Assembly (NCBI RefSeq): GCF_034087045.1
Contig: NZ_CP139247.1
Coordinates: forward strand, 1-64,000
Direction: 5' to 3'
DNA from: Chitinophaga sancti
Lineage (GTDB): Bacteria > Bacteroidota > Bacteroidia > Chitinophagales > Chitinophagaceae
DNA: 64,000 bases
Position numbers and translations under genes: made by a program. Below the pieces are notes generated by a model that saw nothing but the letters and a program-made list of their open reading frames with translations, had not been told where the DNA came from and did no database searches. Within the stretch, counting starts at the first letter, position 1; every line of letters starts with the position of its first letter. This document shows positions 35,799 through 44,307 of this stretch, piece after piece.

Positions 35799-36912
35799 AT
35801 CTTATAACAGCTTTAGCTTTAATGATCCATTTATCATTTTCCAGGAAAGCGACTCCCTGTTTGCGGGTAATAATATTCCGGGTACCGGGAATTGGAAGAT
35901 TCTCCTCATCACAAGCTGGTTTGATATAGCTTTCAATGACCTTTATAATATCATTGATGCTGGCACCAGTCGTATGCAATTCAAATCTGGCCTCCGTCCC
36001 GCCAGGTTGCAGGTAAAACTTATATACCGTGTTTTCCCTGTGATTGGAACGTGCGCTGGAAGGGAAACTATTGCCCGTAGGACCAGTCATATAAAAAGTA
36101 CCCCCAGCAGATTCTTCAGGAATAACAGGGTTGTTCATAGTAACCACACGAGGTGCAGGCTGCTGTAACTTTTCAACATGTTCTTTAAGGGTAGCGTATT
36201 CATCCTGTATACTTTTCAGAACAGGACTATAAGCTATCAATCGTTCTACTTCTGTCGGAGTAATGCCAGCAGGGCTTTTAGCTTTCTCCCAATCCAGCGG
36301 CATCCCCATTTTATTCAACTTTCTTTCAATACCCCACAACCGACGGTGTATATTACTATTAGCGGTAAAAACATAAATACCCATACCAATTATTAATAAC
36401 ATAGACAGGCATGATGCCCACGTCTGCCAGTCAGTACCTGCCTCAGTGACTTCAGGAGGTGGAATCTGTATGGGCACTGGTAAAGGCGCTGTATCGACCG
36501 CAGATGTGATCAGATTTGTATCTACCACCGCTTCCTTTGTTGGTGAACTATCTTCGTCAGCAGCTGTTGTTTCTTCCTTTTTCACTGGTACAGCTACAAT
36601 CTTTTCTACCGGCGCGGGTACAATCTTCTTCTTTGCCGCAGGTACAACCTTCTTCTCTACCGGCGCGGATACTACCTTTTTATCTACCGCGTGTATTACC
36701 TTCTTCTCCGGCGTGTGTACCACCTTTTTATCTCCTGCGTGTGCCCCCTTTTTATCAGCCGCAGCTACAACTTTTTTCTCTGACGCATGTACCTCCTTCC
36801 CTTTTTTCACCTCCTCTTTCTTTTTAGGCATCACTGCCTTCGGAGAATTTTGTTGCCCAACCCCATCCTGAAAAAAACATATAAATATCAATAACGTGAT
36901 TATTCCTTTCAT
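35791..36912 (-). CDS. Lys/Pro-rich single-pass membrane protein of the stator operon
   Basis: 373 residues: a signal peptide (1-19), then about 90 residues of lysine-rich repeats (KKVVHTPE, KKVIHAVD, KKVVPAAK, KKIVPAPVE) and a Pro-rich stretch. A membrane helix follows (about 165-183, WASCLSMLLIIGMGIYVF), then a cytoplasmic part with a coiled segment and a compact C-terminal domain (TVYKFYLQPGGTEARFELHT). The periplasm-spanning Lys/Pro stretch resembles TonB spacers, but the orientation is reversed, with the folded domain inside. I recognise no family. It probably links the envelope to the cytoplasmic NTPases of the operon. Confidence 0.75.
   Translation of the reverse strand: MKGIITLLIFICFFQDGVGQQNSPKAVMPKKKEEVKKGKEVHASEKKVVAAADKKGAHAGDKKVVHTPEKKVIHAVDKKVVSAPVEKKVVPAAKKKIVPAPVEKIVAVPVKKEETTAADEDSSPTKEAVVDTNLITSAVDTAPLPVPIQIPPPEVTEAGTDWQTWASCLSMLLIIGMGIYVFTANSNIHRRLWGIERKLNKMGMPLDWEKAKSPAGITPTEVERLIAYSPVLKSIQDEYATLKEHVEKLQQPAPRVVTMNNPVIPEESAGGTFYMTGPTGNSFPSSARSNHRENTVYKFYLQPGGTEARFELHTTGASINDIIKVIESYIKPACDEENLPIPGTRNIITRKQGVAFLENDKWIIKAKAVIRYE
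36560..36795 (-). repeat. In-frame Lys-rich repeats (8-9 residues)
   Basis: About nine units of the type KKVV(H/S/P)(A/T)(P/V)(E/D) encode the periplasmic spacer of the membrane protein. Codons vary between units, so the repeat is maintained at the protein level. Confidence 0.75.
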
Positions 36913-39900
36913 GATTTTACAAGGTTGTTTAGATGATAAATTTTATAGGCCAGCCTATTCATAGCTCCTATCAATGGATAAAAAAACAAGGTTTCTTCAA
37001 GGTCAATATTGACATTCCCCGCCAGCTCCTTCAATTTCTCTGAGATCCCACTCTGTAAGTCATTCCTTACCTTATCTTTTAATAACTTTTTATATTGTTC
37101 AAAACGGCCAGGGTTCACTCCAAAATGCTGGTAGTAATTAAACTGCCTATCCCATTCAAAGAACTTATCTACAAACTGACTCACTGCATTACATACATCC
37201 TGTATCAACTGCTCATCATTCAACTGACTATAACGAAGCGAAGTACCAGGAATCAATGACTGCTGTGCGCCACCGACTAACACAGTTCCGATCTGCTTTT
37301 CCAACTTATGAAAAAGAGTAAAGTCAGTACATTCCAATCCACCTTTACAGGTGATTTCTTTAGATTTATCATTAAACCTAAATTCTATCTCCGGAGCATG
37401 TATCTCAAATACATCAGAGAATATAATCCTTGTAAATTCATTTAAGGTTTCCAGATTACCACCATCAGTTAATTTTACCAACCTGGCCCCATTGCCACTG
37501 AAGGTAATGTACTCCGGCACTTCCATCCCCTTCGCTTTCATCAATTGAGCAATGTGGTAGATAATCGCACCATAAAAGAAAACCAACACCAGCTTCAATT
37601 CACTTTCCTCTGCCAGCATCTTCGAGAAGGACAGCGTAATGCCTTTATCTTTCAATGTTTTATTATCTTCCAACGAAAAGAAAAACTCTATCAACTCAAT
37701 TGAGTTAGAATTTTGATTCTTTAAAGTTTCCAGTACCGTACTTAGGTTATTCGCAGTAATATTCTTCAGTGAATCACTGATACTTGCTTCAAACCGTTGT
37801 ACAAATCCATTCGAATTAGCATTGCTTCCATATCCATCCCCGAAAATGGCATTTGCTGCAAACTTGAATGAAGTCAACAGAATTGGATTTTCTCCCTTAT
37901 AAGCTACAATATCAGTTGTACCGCCACCAATGTCGATATTGACAGCACTCCTGTCATGCGCTCTTACATTCTCCTTATGATAATAGTAATAGAATGGTGC
38001 AAATGATTCCGACATGCTATGGAGCTTATTAGCCTCTCCGAAGTAACGTTTATAATAATCCTTCCAGGAAGTATCCAGCAGCATTCGCCTGTTCACCGTC
38101 ATACTAGTAGGGTAGAACCATACAATCTCTGTAGCGGCAAGATCCCCTCCATTCAGCAAAACTTTATTTCTGATCATCAACAACAGTTGTTTCATGAACG
38201 CCCTCGTTCTCCGCTCAAACCGTTTCTGGTTATTAAATACACCCCATTTCAAATTGGAAGTGATTTCTCCACCATAAACAATACTCTCTTTTAAATACCC
38301 AAATGGAATATTGAGGTCTGCAAGTGCAAAATTGGCTTCATCCGGGTTAAAGGAGCCATTGTCGTAAATCACTGTACGTTGTGGAAAACGGTACTGTTTT
38401 CCTGGCCCGATTGTAAATGGCAAAAACTCTTCTCTTACAATATCAGTCAGTGCAATAGCCCCCAGTCCTAATCGTGCCACTTTCAATGCTGCCAACGTTC
38501 TGTCATCTGGCGCATACAAGGTGCCAACCTGTATATCCTTTTCTGTTATATCAAAAGGTCTGGGTGATTCATTCCCTATTTTATATTCGATATGCGTATT
38601 CGTTGTTCCAAAATCAATCGCGAACTTAAATACCTTGCCCGCAGCCTGTTGTTGCACAAATAATGGTATCAACAATGCCCTGGCAGTAGTATTCACTATT
38701 TCTATATAATCAAAGTTCTGCTCCAGGATATTATACAGCGTAGTGACACCCTCTTTCTTATGCTTATGACTACGTTGCCGGGGAGCGAGCTTGTTGATTG
38801 CTTCCGAAGGCTGATCTGCATTGTAAAAGTTGAGTGTATAATTATTATGCTTCGTCAGCACCTGTAGATCCCTGTCCACCAACATCACCCTGTAATGTGG
38901 ATTGACCCTTGGATCGGATATCTTTAAAAATGGATAGACGGCTATTGTAAACTGATGCTCTACAATAATCCCCTGGTTATTGGCTTCATCCGGCTGTTGT
39001 ATTTTATCGCTGAACTGGTTCACCAGGTAAATCCGTGACATCTCTATATATCGGTTATTCCGGATAGGAATTCTCAATATCACCTTCACCCCACCAGGCA
39101 TTTGCATCATCTCAAAGCGATTTTTCCCATCCGATACATTCCCCTTCAGGTCTTCCACTTTGAAATACCTGAAAAACTCCTTCTTAATAGGCAATGCATA
39201 TCCATGATCACTTTCTCCCGAACGGATCGTATAATTTCCCCCAAAGAATTTATCCGTATCCAATGGATACGGCAATCTTACCAGGTATGGTTCCAGGAAG
39301 TCACTCACCGTCAAATAAGGGTATTTCACATGCCCCTGGTTCGGCAACATCCTTTCTGATACCGGGTTAGGATCATATGCCGGCACCTTTCGATGATAAT
39401 CTTTTTGCCATATCCCTCCTGCAAATCGCAATGGTTCATTAAATGATTCCATAGGAAACACACACGGCATCGGCCCCTCTATTAACCTGGATGCATCCAT
39501 CACAAAATCATTCTCATCAGAGGTATTTAACACACCATATTTCTTTGCCCGCAGGTGATGCCCTAATATTTCAGCATTATTCCCAGCTGCCTTTACTGAT
39601 ATTTTTTGATACTCCTTTTCATAAACCCCACCATCCAGATTGCGGATCATGTCCCGCAAATCATCACCCAGTAAAGAGAAACAACTCGCCATATAAGCAT
39701 CCACATCCTGAAAAAGCCTTGAAAACTGTGGAAAACCAGCCTTGAATGAATACAGGTACTTAATAAAATCTCTGTCCCTTTTATGAAGCGGGCAATATTG
39801 ATTATCGAATACCCTATCATTGGCAAACATGATATCCACAAATGATAGATCATTCGCAGAAGAAAAAAACAGGGTTGAAGGAGAAGTTCCTCCAATGATA

Positions 39901-40424
39901 TTTATCATGTCAGGACCATTCTTATAATTAAGCAGGTAGAACTGTTTGACATGAGCAAAGTTAAAAGCGACCCTATCCTGTGAGATAAAGGTCTTTAACG
40001 TTTCTCCTAACAAACGGTGCCTGGGATCTTTGGATTTTAGAAGTTTGCCGAGGTCGCTATCTTCATTTATATCGATGTCATTGCCGACAGCACTGATCCC
40101 TGCATTCCATTCAATGATTTCAATTTTGTCAGCGAATGCTTCAATATTGAAAAAGATATTGGCTATGTCCAGGCAATCAGATACAATCTTATGATAGATG
40201 GTATTACCATCCAGGCTACCACTCAGGTTTACATTTCGGAAGGCCGTCCTTACCAGGTCCATTCTGGCAAATGGAGTAGGAATGGATGTGATCTGGGTAT
40301 CGGCATTTGCACCGGCAGGGTCACTGATAGAGTTGATAAATGTGTCATGCAAATGACCTCCTGTTTCCTGCCAGCCCTCAATATTTTCAGAAGCACCTTT
40401 ATGTAGGCGAAAGATTTTGCTCAT
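36909..40424 (-). CDS. Large protein with Hsp70/actin-fold ATPase domain
   Basis: 1171 residues. The first ~590 residues have no recognised family; they contain mixed alpha-beta segments and a loop rich in charged residues near 550. From about 600 the Hsp70/actin-type nucleotide site appears: phosphate-1 loop FAIDFGTTNTHIEY (about 601-615), phosphate-2 loop NIDIGGGTTDIVAY (about 826-840) and adenosine motif ITFSGNGARLV (about 970). The order and spacing fit an actin-fold ATPase, with a long insertion between the first two motifs. It overlaps the gene after it by 4 bases and lies 5 bases from the tubulin-like gene. It is possibly the mechanical or switching ATPase of the system; this is inference. 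Confidence 0.85.
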   Translation of the reverse strand: MSKIFRLHKGASENIEGWQETGGHLHDTFINSISDPAGANADTQITSIPTPFARMDLVRTAFRNVNLSGSLDGNTIYHKIVSDCLDIANIFFNIEAFADKIEIIEWNAGISAVGNDIDINEDSDLGKLLKSKDPRHRLLGETLKTFISQDRVAFNFAHVKQFYLLNYKNGPDMINIIGGTSPSTLFFSSANDLSFVDIMFANDRVFDNQYCPLHKRDRDFIKYLYSFKAGFPQFSRLFQDVDAYMASCFSLLGDDLRDMIRNLDGGVYEKEYQKISVKAAGNNAEILGHHLRAKKYGVLNTSDENDFVMDASRLIEGPMPCVFPMESFNEPLRFAGGIWQKDYHRKVPAYDPNPVSERMLPNQGHVKYPYLTVSDFLEPYLVRLPYPLDTDKFFGGNYTIRSGESDHGYALPIKKEFFRYFKVEDLKGNVSDGKNRFEMMQMPGGVKVILRIPIRNNRYIEMSRIYLVNQFSDKIQQPDEANNQGIIVEHQFTIAVYPFLKISDPRVNPHYRVMLVDRDLQVLTKHNNYTLNFYNADQPSEAINKLAPRQRSHKHKKEGVTTLYNILEQNFDYIEIVNTTARALLIPLFVQQQAAGKVFKFAIDFGTTNTHIEYKIGNESPRPFDITEKDIQVGTLYAPDDRTLAALKVARLGLGAIALTDIVREEFLPFTIGPGKQYRFPQRTVIYDNGSFNPDEANFALADLNIPFGYLKESIVYGGEITSNLKWGVFNNQKRFERRTRAFMKQLLLMIRNKVLLNGGDLAATEIVWFYPTSMTVNRRMLLDTSWKDYYKRYFGEANKLHSMSESFAPFYYYYHKENVRAHDRSAVNIDIGGGTTDIVAYKGENPILLTSFKFAANAIFGDGYGSNANSNGFVQRFEASISDSLKNITANNLSTVLETLKNQNSNSIELIEFFFSLEDNKTLKDKGITLSFSKMLAEESELKLVLVFFYGAIIYHIAQLMKAKGMEVPEYITFSGNGARLVKLTDGGNLETLNEFTRIIFSDVFEIHAPEIEFRFNDKSKEITCKGGLECTDFTLFHKLEKQIGTVLVGGAQQSLIPGTSLRYSQLNDEQLIQDVCNAVSQFVDKFFEWDRQFNYYQHFGVNPGRFEQYKKLLKDKVRNDLQSGISEKLKELAGNVNIDLEETLFFYPLIGAMNRLAYKIYHLNNLVKS

Positions 40425-40429
40425 AGCAG

Positions 40430-41917
40430 TTACAGGTTTATTTCTTTATTGATGATGACAGCGGTGGCATCAGAGAACAATGCCAGTAGTTTTCGGGTAC
40501 TATTCAAATGATCTAATGGAGGTTCTGACTTCGACAATACTTTCAGAAAGTTGTCCACACCTGCAGCATTGAATATATCTTTCAGGACACTCTTTTTATT
40601 CACAACACCATTTACCAGGTTATAAAAATCCTTCCCACTCTTTTCTGTATCGAGGGCCGCAAAGCCTACATTGGAATATGCCATTTCATTTAACCATTCT
40701 GCATAATGCCTGTTAAATACGGTAATGGCCGAGCGATATCTACTATCCAATTCATCTATCGTCAGTTTATTATTCCCATGATTGGCCCATGCCTCTCCCT
40801 TCCTGCCCGCGAATTCTTCATAATGATGGTCCATAAAATTGCGGAAAAGACTTAACCTGGTCAATGGTTTGGCAATCAGGTCATAAGTCTGCCTGGATAG
40901 ATCGGGGAAAGTAATATTCATACTCTCCTTGCCTAAGCCAAACTCAAAATATTTGGGACTGACAGCCTTCCTGTCATCGCTGACCTGTAGTTTATTGTCA
41001 TCCATCGCCATAAAGTCGATAATACTTAATGCTGCGGCTAACTCTACAAAGTGTGCTTTATTCTTCTGTTCATTGGCACCATCAGCGCCTTTTTGATCAT
41101 TGGTTACTTTATCACCTATATAATAAAGGGCGTTTACAGCACGAATGCTCTCTCCTGTCAGGTTATGTGCATAGTAGGACAACGCCGCCTTCGTTTTGGT
41201 GGTGAAAGAATTACTATCTATAGTTACACCATTGGCTTTATCCACACCGAAATATGGAAGTACAGTCACAGCGCCCACCCTGGCACGCTGTAAATAGTAA
41301 TGCCTGGGAATAGGGGGAGCGGCATCGCGGATATTTTTTAACAATAAGGGAAAACCAGCTGCACCAGTACCGCCAAATATAGAACTCACAATGAATACTC
41401 TATCCTGCTCTTCAAAGCTGGAAGCAAACTTTCTAAAAAAAGGCGCATCTTTAAATTTATTCAGCACCACACTTCCAATATTAGGATTCCCCTTAAAGCC
41501 CACTTCCATATCGGCATCCAGGTTCGCCTTCGAAAACAATAAAGAGGCAAAGGCCTTATTACTTTTATCCAGTTCACTGTAGCCTATAAACTCCCTGAAT
41601 CGTTGTTCCTTTACGCCATCTATGTCAAACTTAAAATTGTCAGAGAGATAACCGGCATCACCTAACTCATCCAGCGAGGAAATCATCGTTTTAAAAAAGT
41701 CACAACTATCAGAAGCTCCCTTTTCCCTGATTTCTTTATATGTCTTCAGTAGTTCAATAGTCCTGGTCAGGTCACCATTCGATGTATCAGGATCTATGAT
41801 GATGGGAACAATGGCATCGGTATTTTTAATCTGTACACCAGCGGCCATGAGCATGGTCAATGCCTTTACAACACGAGACCCGGTACCTCCTATTGCAAAC
41901 AGGAATAGTTTAGCCAT
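40430..41917 (-). CDS. Tubulin/FtsZ-like GTPase
   Basis: 495 residues. The N-terminal Rossmann-type loop (FLFAIGGTGSRVVKALTM, 5-22) and the tubulin signature loop (SSIFGGTGAAGFPLL, about 178-192) are spaced as in tubulin/FtsZ-like proteins. An IIIDPDTSNGD stretch (40-50) fits the second nucleotide-contacting loop. It matches the general 'tubulin-like' families found in bacterial gene clusters rather than cell-division FtsZ, since it lacks the FtsZ C-terminal motif. Start: MAKLFLFAIGG. It is two bases from the small membrane protein gene, within the operon. Confidence 0.82.
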   Translation of the reverse strand: MAKLFLFAIGGTGSRVVKALTMLMAAGVQIKNTDAIVPIIIDPDTSNGDLTRTIELLKTYKEIREKGASDSCDFFKTMISSLDELGDAGYLSDNFKFDIDGVKEQRFREFIGYSELDKSNKAFASLLFSKANLDADMEVGFKGNPNIGSVVLNKFKDAPFFRKFASSFEEQDRVFIVSSIFGGTGAAGFPLLLKNIRDAAPPIPRHYYLQRARVGAVTVLPYFGVDKANGVTIDSNSFTTKTKAALSYYAHNLTGESIRAVNALYYIGDKVTNDQKGADGANEQKNKAHFVELAAALSIIDFMAMDDNKLQVSDDRKAVSPKYFEFGLGKESMNITFPDLSRQTYDLIAKPLTRLSLFRNFMDHHYEEFAGRKGEAWANHGNNKLTIDELDSRYRSAITVFNRHYAEWLNEMAYSNVGFAALDTEKSGKDFYNLVNGVVNKKSVLKDIFNAAGVDNFLKVLSKSEPPLDHLNSTRKLLALFSDATAVIINKEINL

Positions 41918-41919
41918 GG

Positions 41920-42363
41920 TTAGAAGGGGATTTTTTTGTTATAAATACTTTTCCATTTAATAAGGAGGGATAAAAGAACAGACCATACGACAGAGTAAAT
42001 TGCGGCTGTAATACCAAATCCTATGCAGTCACCATTGTGAAAACTGAGTTGTTCGCAGTACCGATGATTGACAAGGTCTCTATTTGAACCTACATAAGCA
42101 ATCAGAAAAATGATAAATGCACCTACCATGATATTACCCAACCACCATCCCACCTGGTTAAATGGGTGGCGGTTGAGCAATCCATAATAATAATTGAACA
42201 GGATCACCACATTTACGAAAATAAGTGCGAGAAATACAAAGTTATAAGCAGATTGCCGGGACATAGTTTGACAATCGACGTCAAGTCCGCGCAAATGTTC
42301 TCCCAGTCCACCGGAAGAAGAATATAATCCGACTGCTTCAAAGAGGGCAGGTAAAATGTCCAT
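41920..42363 (-). CDS. Small four-helix membrane protein of the operon
   Basis: 147 residues with an N-terminal soluble segment (about 1-37), then helices NFVFLALIFVNVVILFNYYY, VGWWLGNIMVGAFIIFLIAY and FGITAAIYSVVWSVLLSLLI. Two Cys residues (QLSFHNGDCIGFG and RGLDVDCQT) face the extracytoplasmic side if the last helices form a hairpin. No family recognised. The gene lies between the vWA and tubulin-like genes with gaps of 2 and 16 bases. Confidence 0.72.
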   Translation of the reverse strand: MDILPALFEAVGLYSSSGGLGEHLRGLDVDCQTMSRQSAYNFVFLALIFVNVVILFNYYYGLLNRHPFNQVGWWLGNIMVGAFIIFLIAYVGSNRDLVNHRYCEQLSFHNGDCIGFGITAAIYSVVWSVLLSLLIKWKSIYNKKIPF

Positions 42364-42379
42364 GATAATTGTGGTTTAT

Positions 42380-43621
42380 TTAGTTCCTGATAGAAATTGG
42401 AGGAATAGGTATTGTGAACAGATGAGTTGTGTTACTGGCTTTATAGGCCTGTGAGACGCCACTCATCAGTTGTCTGAATCCGAATGTCTGGTGTTGTTGC
42501 AGGCTGTCTGAAGGGTTTTTATCATCCTCATTTCCTGTTTGAATGATCCAGGGTGGAAGCTCATATCTGAGGCCGATTTTTAAAATATGATGGGATTGCA
42601 AATGATCCGTTTTCAGTGTGAGGGTATGGAGAATACCGGTATCTTTTTTAACACTCACCACAGAAAATTTATCATTGACAGTATAGTTATTCACATCCAT
42701 CAAATAATCTTCCTGGTACCCTAGCCGGCTAAGATCTGCATTAAAGGAAAACTGGAATACGCCTTTATTAGCTTCTGCCCCTGTTAATGCCATCCGGCAT
42801 GCGGGTTTTGCAAATTCAAAATTGCCTTTCTTATTATAGTAAGTCATCGCAGCATACACCGAATCAGTGGGATCATTCGCTGACAAACAATAACTAGCTT
42901 CATAGCCTGGATAACTTTTAAAATCTATAGCCTGGAGTAATGCAGTCAGGTTTTCTTTTTTTCCAAATAAGAGCAGGTAGTAGGGTCTGTTGATATTATT
43001 GACCTTCATGGGCTTTCCGCCATTGGATTCAGCATAATATATTCCGGAAAAAGAGGAGTTATATTTAATTACAATAGTCGATATCTTCCCTTCAGCTTTA
43101 AACTTATTGGACATGAAAATTTTCATCTCTGCTTCAGCAAGTGAGCTATTTCCTCCTTTATCAGAGAAGATGCAATCAGATACCAGGATACTTACTTTTT
43201 CCCCCATTTGAGTGGTACAGGAATCTATCACCTGTGGTAATAGCGAAGAGCCATTGGAGGGACATAATGATTTCAGGGTACCTGGGTTAAGATTCATTAC
43301 TGACTTTACCAGGGGAATATTAGTTGGTGGCTGGAAAGGACAGATATGCCCACTAATAAAGAATAATTGAGGTTCCTTTTTTAGTTGAGCCGGGATATCG
43401 CTGATAAAGTTAATAAGGACTTTTTTGAAGTTGGCATTGTTTCCCAGGTAACCGGCCATGCTACCAGAGTTTTCGATGTAGATGTTATAATCCACATTGG
43501 GGGCAGTTTGTTTTTGAGGGCCGCATTTATATTGGATAGCTTCATCCCCTCCACATCCCCATAAAAATATCAATAAACAAACCAGGCGTTTTCCATGGGG
43601 CAGGGTATATGCATTCTTCAT
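42380..43621 (-). CDS. vWA-like lipoprotein, first gene of the stator operon
   Basis: 413 residues from the ATG at 43621, chosen because it starts a lipoprotein-type signal (LVCLLIFLWGC) and lies 44 bases behind a promoter; the frame is open to 43735 through that promoter. Residues of about 45-230 look like a von Willebrand A fold. The metal site reads YIENSGSMAGY, with Glu instead of the usual Asp at the first MIDAS position, and SILVSDCIFSDKG contains the downstream Asp. The rest is beta-rich. It could sense surface or envelope events for the operon, which is an inference. Confidence 0.75.
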   Translation of the reverse strand: MKNAYTLPHGKRLVCLLIFLWGCGGDEAIQYKCGPQKQTAPNVDYNIYIENSGSMAGYLGNNANFKKVLINFISDIPAQLKKEPQLFFISGHICPFQPPTNIPLVKSVMNLNPGTLKSLCPSNGSSLLPQVIDSCTTQMGEKVSILVSDCIFSDKGGNSSLAEAEMKIFMSNKFKAEGKISTIVIKYNSSFSGIYYAESNGGKPMKVNNINRPYYLLLFGKKENLTALLQAIDFKSYPGYEASYCLSANDPTDSVYAAMTYYNKKGNFEFAKPACRMALTGAEANKGVFQFSFNADLSRLGYQEDYLMDVNNYTVNDKFSVVSVKKDTGILHTLTLKTDHLQSHHILKIGLRYELPPWIIQTGNEDDKNPSDSLQQHQTFGFRQLMSGVSQAYKASNTTHLFTIPIPPISIRN

Positions 43622-43665
43622 GTTGGGAATTTTATTATACCAGCAGTGTATGTCTCTTGTCTCAA

Positions 43666-43700
43666 CAAAGGTGACATTAACCGGGGTAGGAAAAAACCTG
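43666..43700 (-). promoter_or_regulatory. Promoter of the stator/tubulin operon, twin of the caspase promoter
   Basis: On the minus strand: CAGGTTTTTTCCTA (43687-43700), 14 bases, then ACCTTTG (43666-43672), then 44 bases to the vWA ATG. The block and gap are identical to those at 30636-30670. The 14 bases between the boxes are unrelated, so the match is not simply recent duplication. Confidence 0.65.
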
Positions 43701-43708
43701 GGGAGGGA

Positions 43709-43769
43709 GGGGATTTTTCCGGTATTTACATCCACCAGCAGTTAGCAATCCAGTAATAGTTTAGCTTTA
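43709..43769 (+). promoter_or_regulatory. Plus-strand shared motif before the small membrane protein genes
   Basis: GGGGATTTTTCCGGTATTT (43709-43727), 34 bases, then TAGCTTTA (43762-43769), 28 bases before the ATG at 43798. Same layout as at 30.8 and 59.2 kb. Confidence 0.55.
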
Positions 43770-43797
43770 CTTCATTCACCAACAAATTCGCTATGTT

Positions 43798-43968
43798 ATG
43801 AATTACGGACAACCAATGATCGTAATTGGATTTATAATCCTCCTGATCGCACTGAATGTTTCCATCGTTCGATGGGTATTGCGTATTAACGACATCATTT
43901 TCTACCTCGACAAAATCAATGAGAAGCTGGCAAGAATGGAGCAATCCAAAGAACGCTCTCAAGAGTAA
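43798..43968 (+). CDS. Tiny single-pass membrane protein
   Basis: 56 residues: MNYGQPMIVIGFIILLIALN forms a membrane helix, followed by an amphipathic coiled segment (LRINDIIFYLDKINEKLARM) and a charged tail. It begins 28 bases after the shared motif and is followed 6 bases later by the next gene. Small membrane proteins of this shape often serve as regulators or pore subunits in defence and toxin operons, but none is recognised here. Confidence 0.6.
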   Translation: MNYGQPMIVIGFIILLIALNVSIVRWVLRINDIIFYLDKINEKLARMEQSKERSQE

Positions 43969-43974
43969 TAAAGC

Positions 43975-44271
43975 ATGAGACTATTTACCTTTTTCACAGC
44001 AGCCTTACTATTCATTGCAACAATTAAATTGCCAATAGGGTTTTACACCGCTCTGCGCATATTGGTATTTATCTGCTCAATATTGTTAATCAGGTCATCC
44101 TACCAGGATAGCCTGACTAACTGGGTGATCCTCTTTTTGGTAATAGCGGTTCTATTCAATCCAATTCTTCCTGTTTATCTATATAAAAAGAGTATTTGGA
44201 TACCTATTGATGTAATAGCAGGCATATTGTTTTTGGCGAAAGGTCTATTTTGGCGGCGAAACATTAAATAA
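43975..44271 (+). CDS. Small multi-pass membrane protein (DUF6804-like)
   Basis: 98 residues with three to four hydrophobic helices (LFTFFTAALLFIATIKLPIG, ALRILVFICSILLIRSSY, WVILFLVIAVLFNPILPVYL, WIPIDVIAGILFLAKGLF). The NPILPVYL turn is characteristic of a family I recall as DUF6804, so the family name is tentative. It is co-directional with the tiny protein before it and the nuclease-like gene after it (36-base gap). Confidence 0.7.
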   Translation: MRLFTFFTAALLFIATIKLPIGFYTALRILVFICSILLIRSSYQDSLTNWVILFLVIAVLFNPILPVYLYKKSIWIPIDVIAGILFLAKGLFWRRNIK

Positions 44272-44307
44272 ATATATTTCAACATATTACCCCCTCAACA
44301 TATTGCA

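Noticed and set aside
40430..41917. The tubulin-like protein as the cell-division FtsZ
   Set aside because: The signature loop is diverged (GGTGAAG), the FtsZ C-terminal motif is missing and the neighbours are not division genes.
43622..43735. N-terminal extension of the vWA protein
   Set aside because: It would place coding sequence through the shared promoter blocks and in front of a lipoprotein signal.
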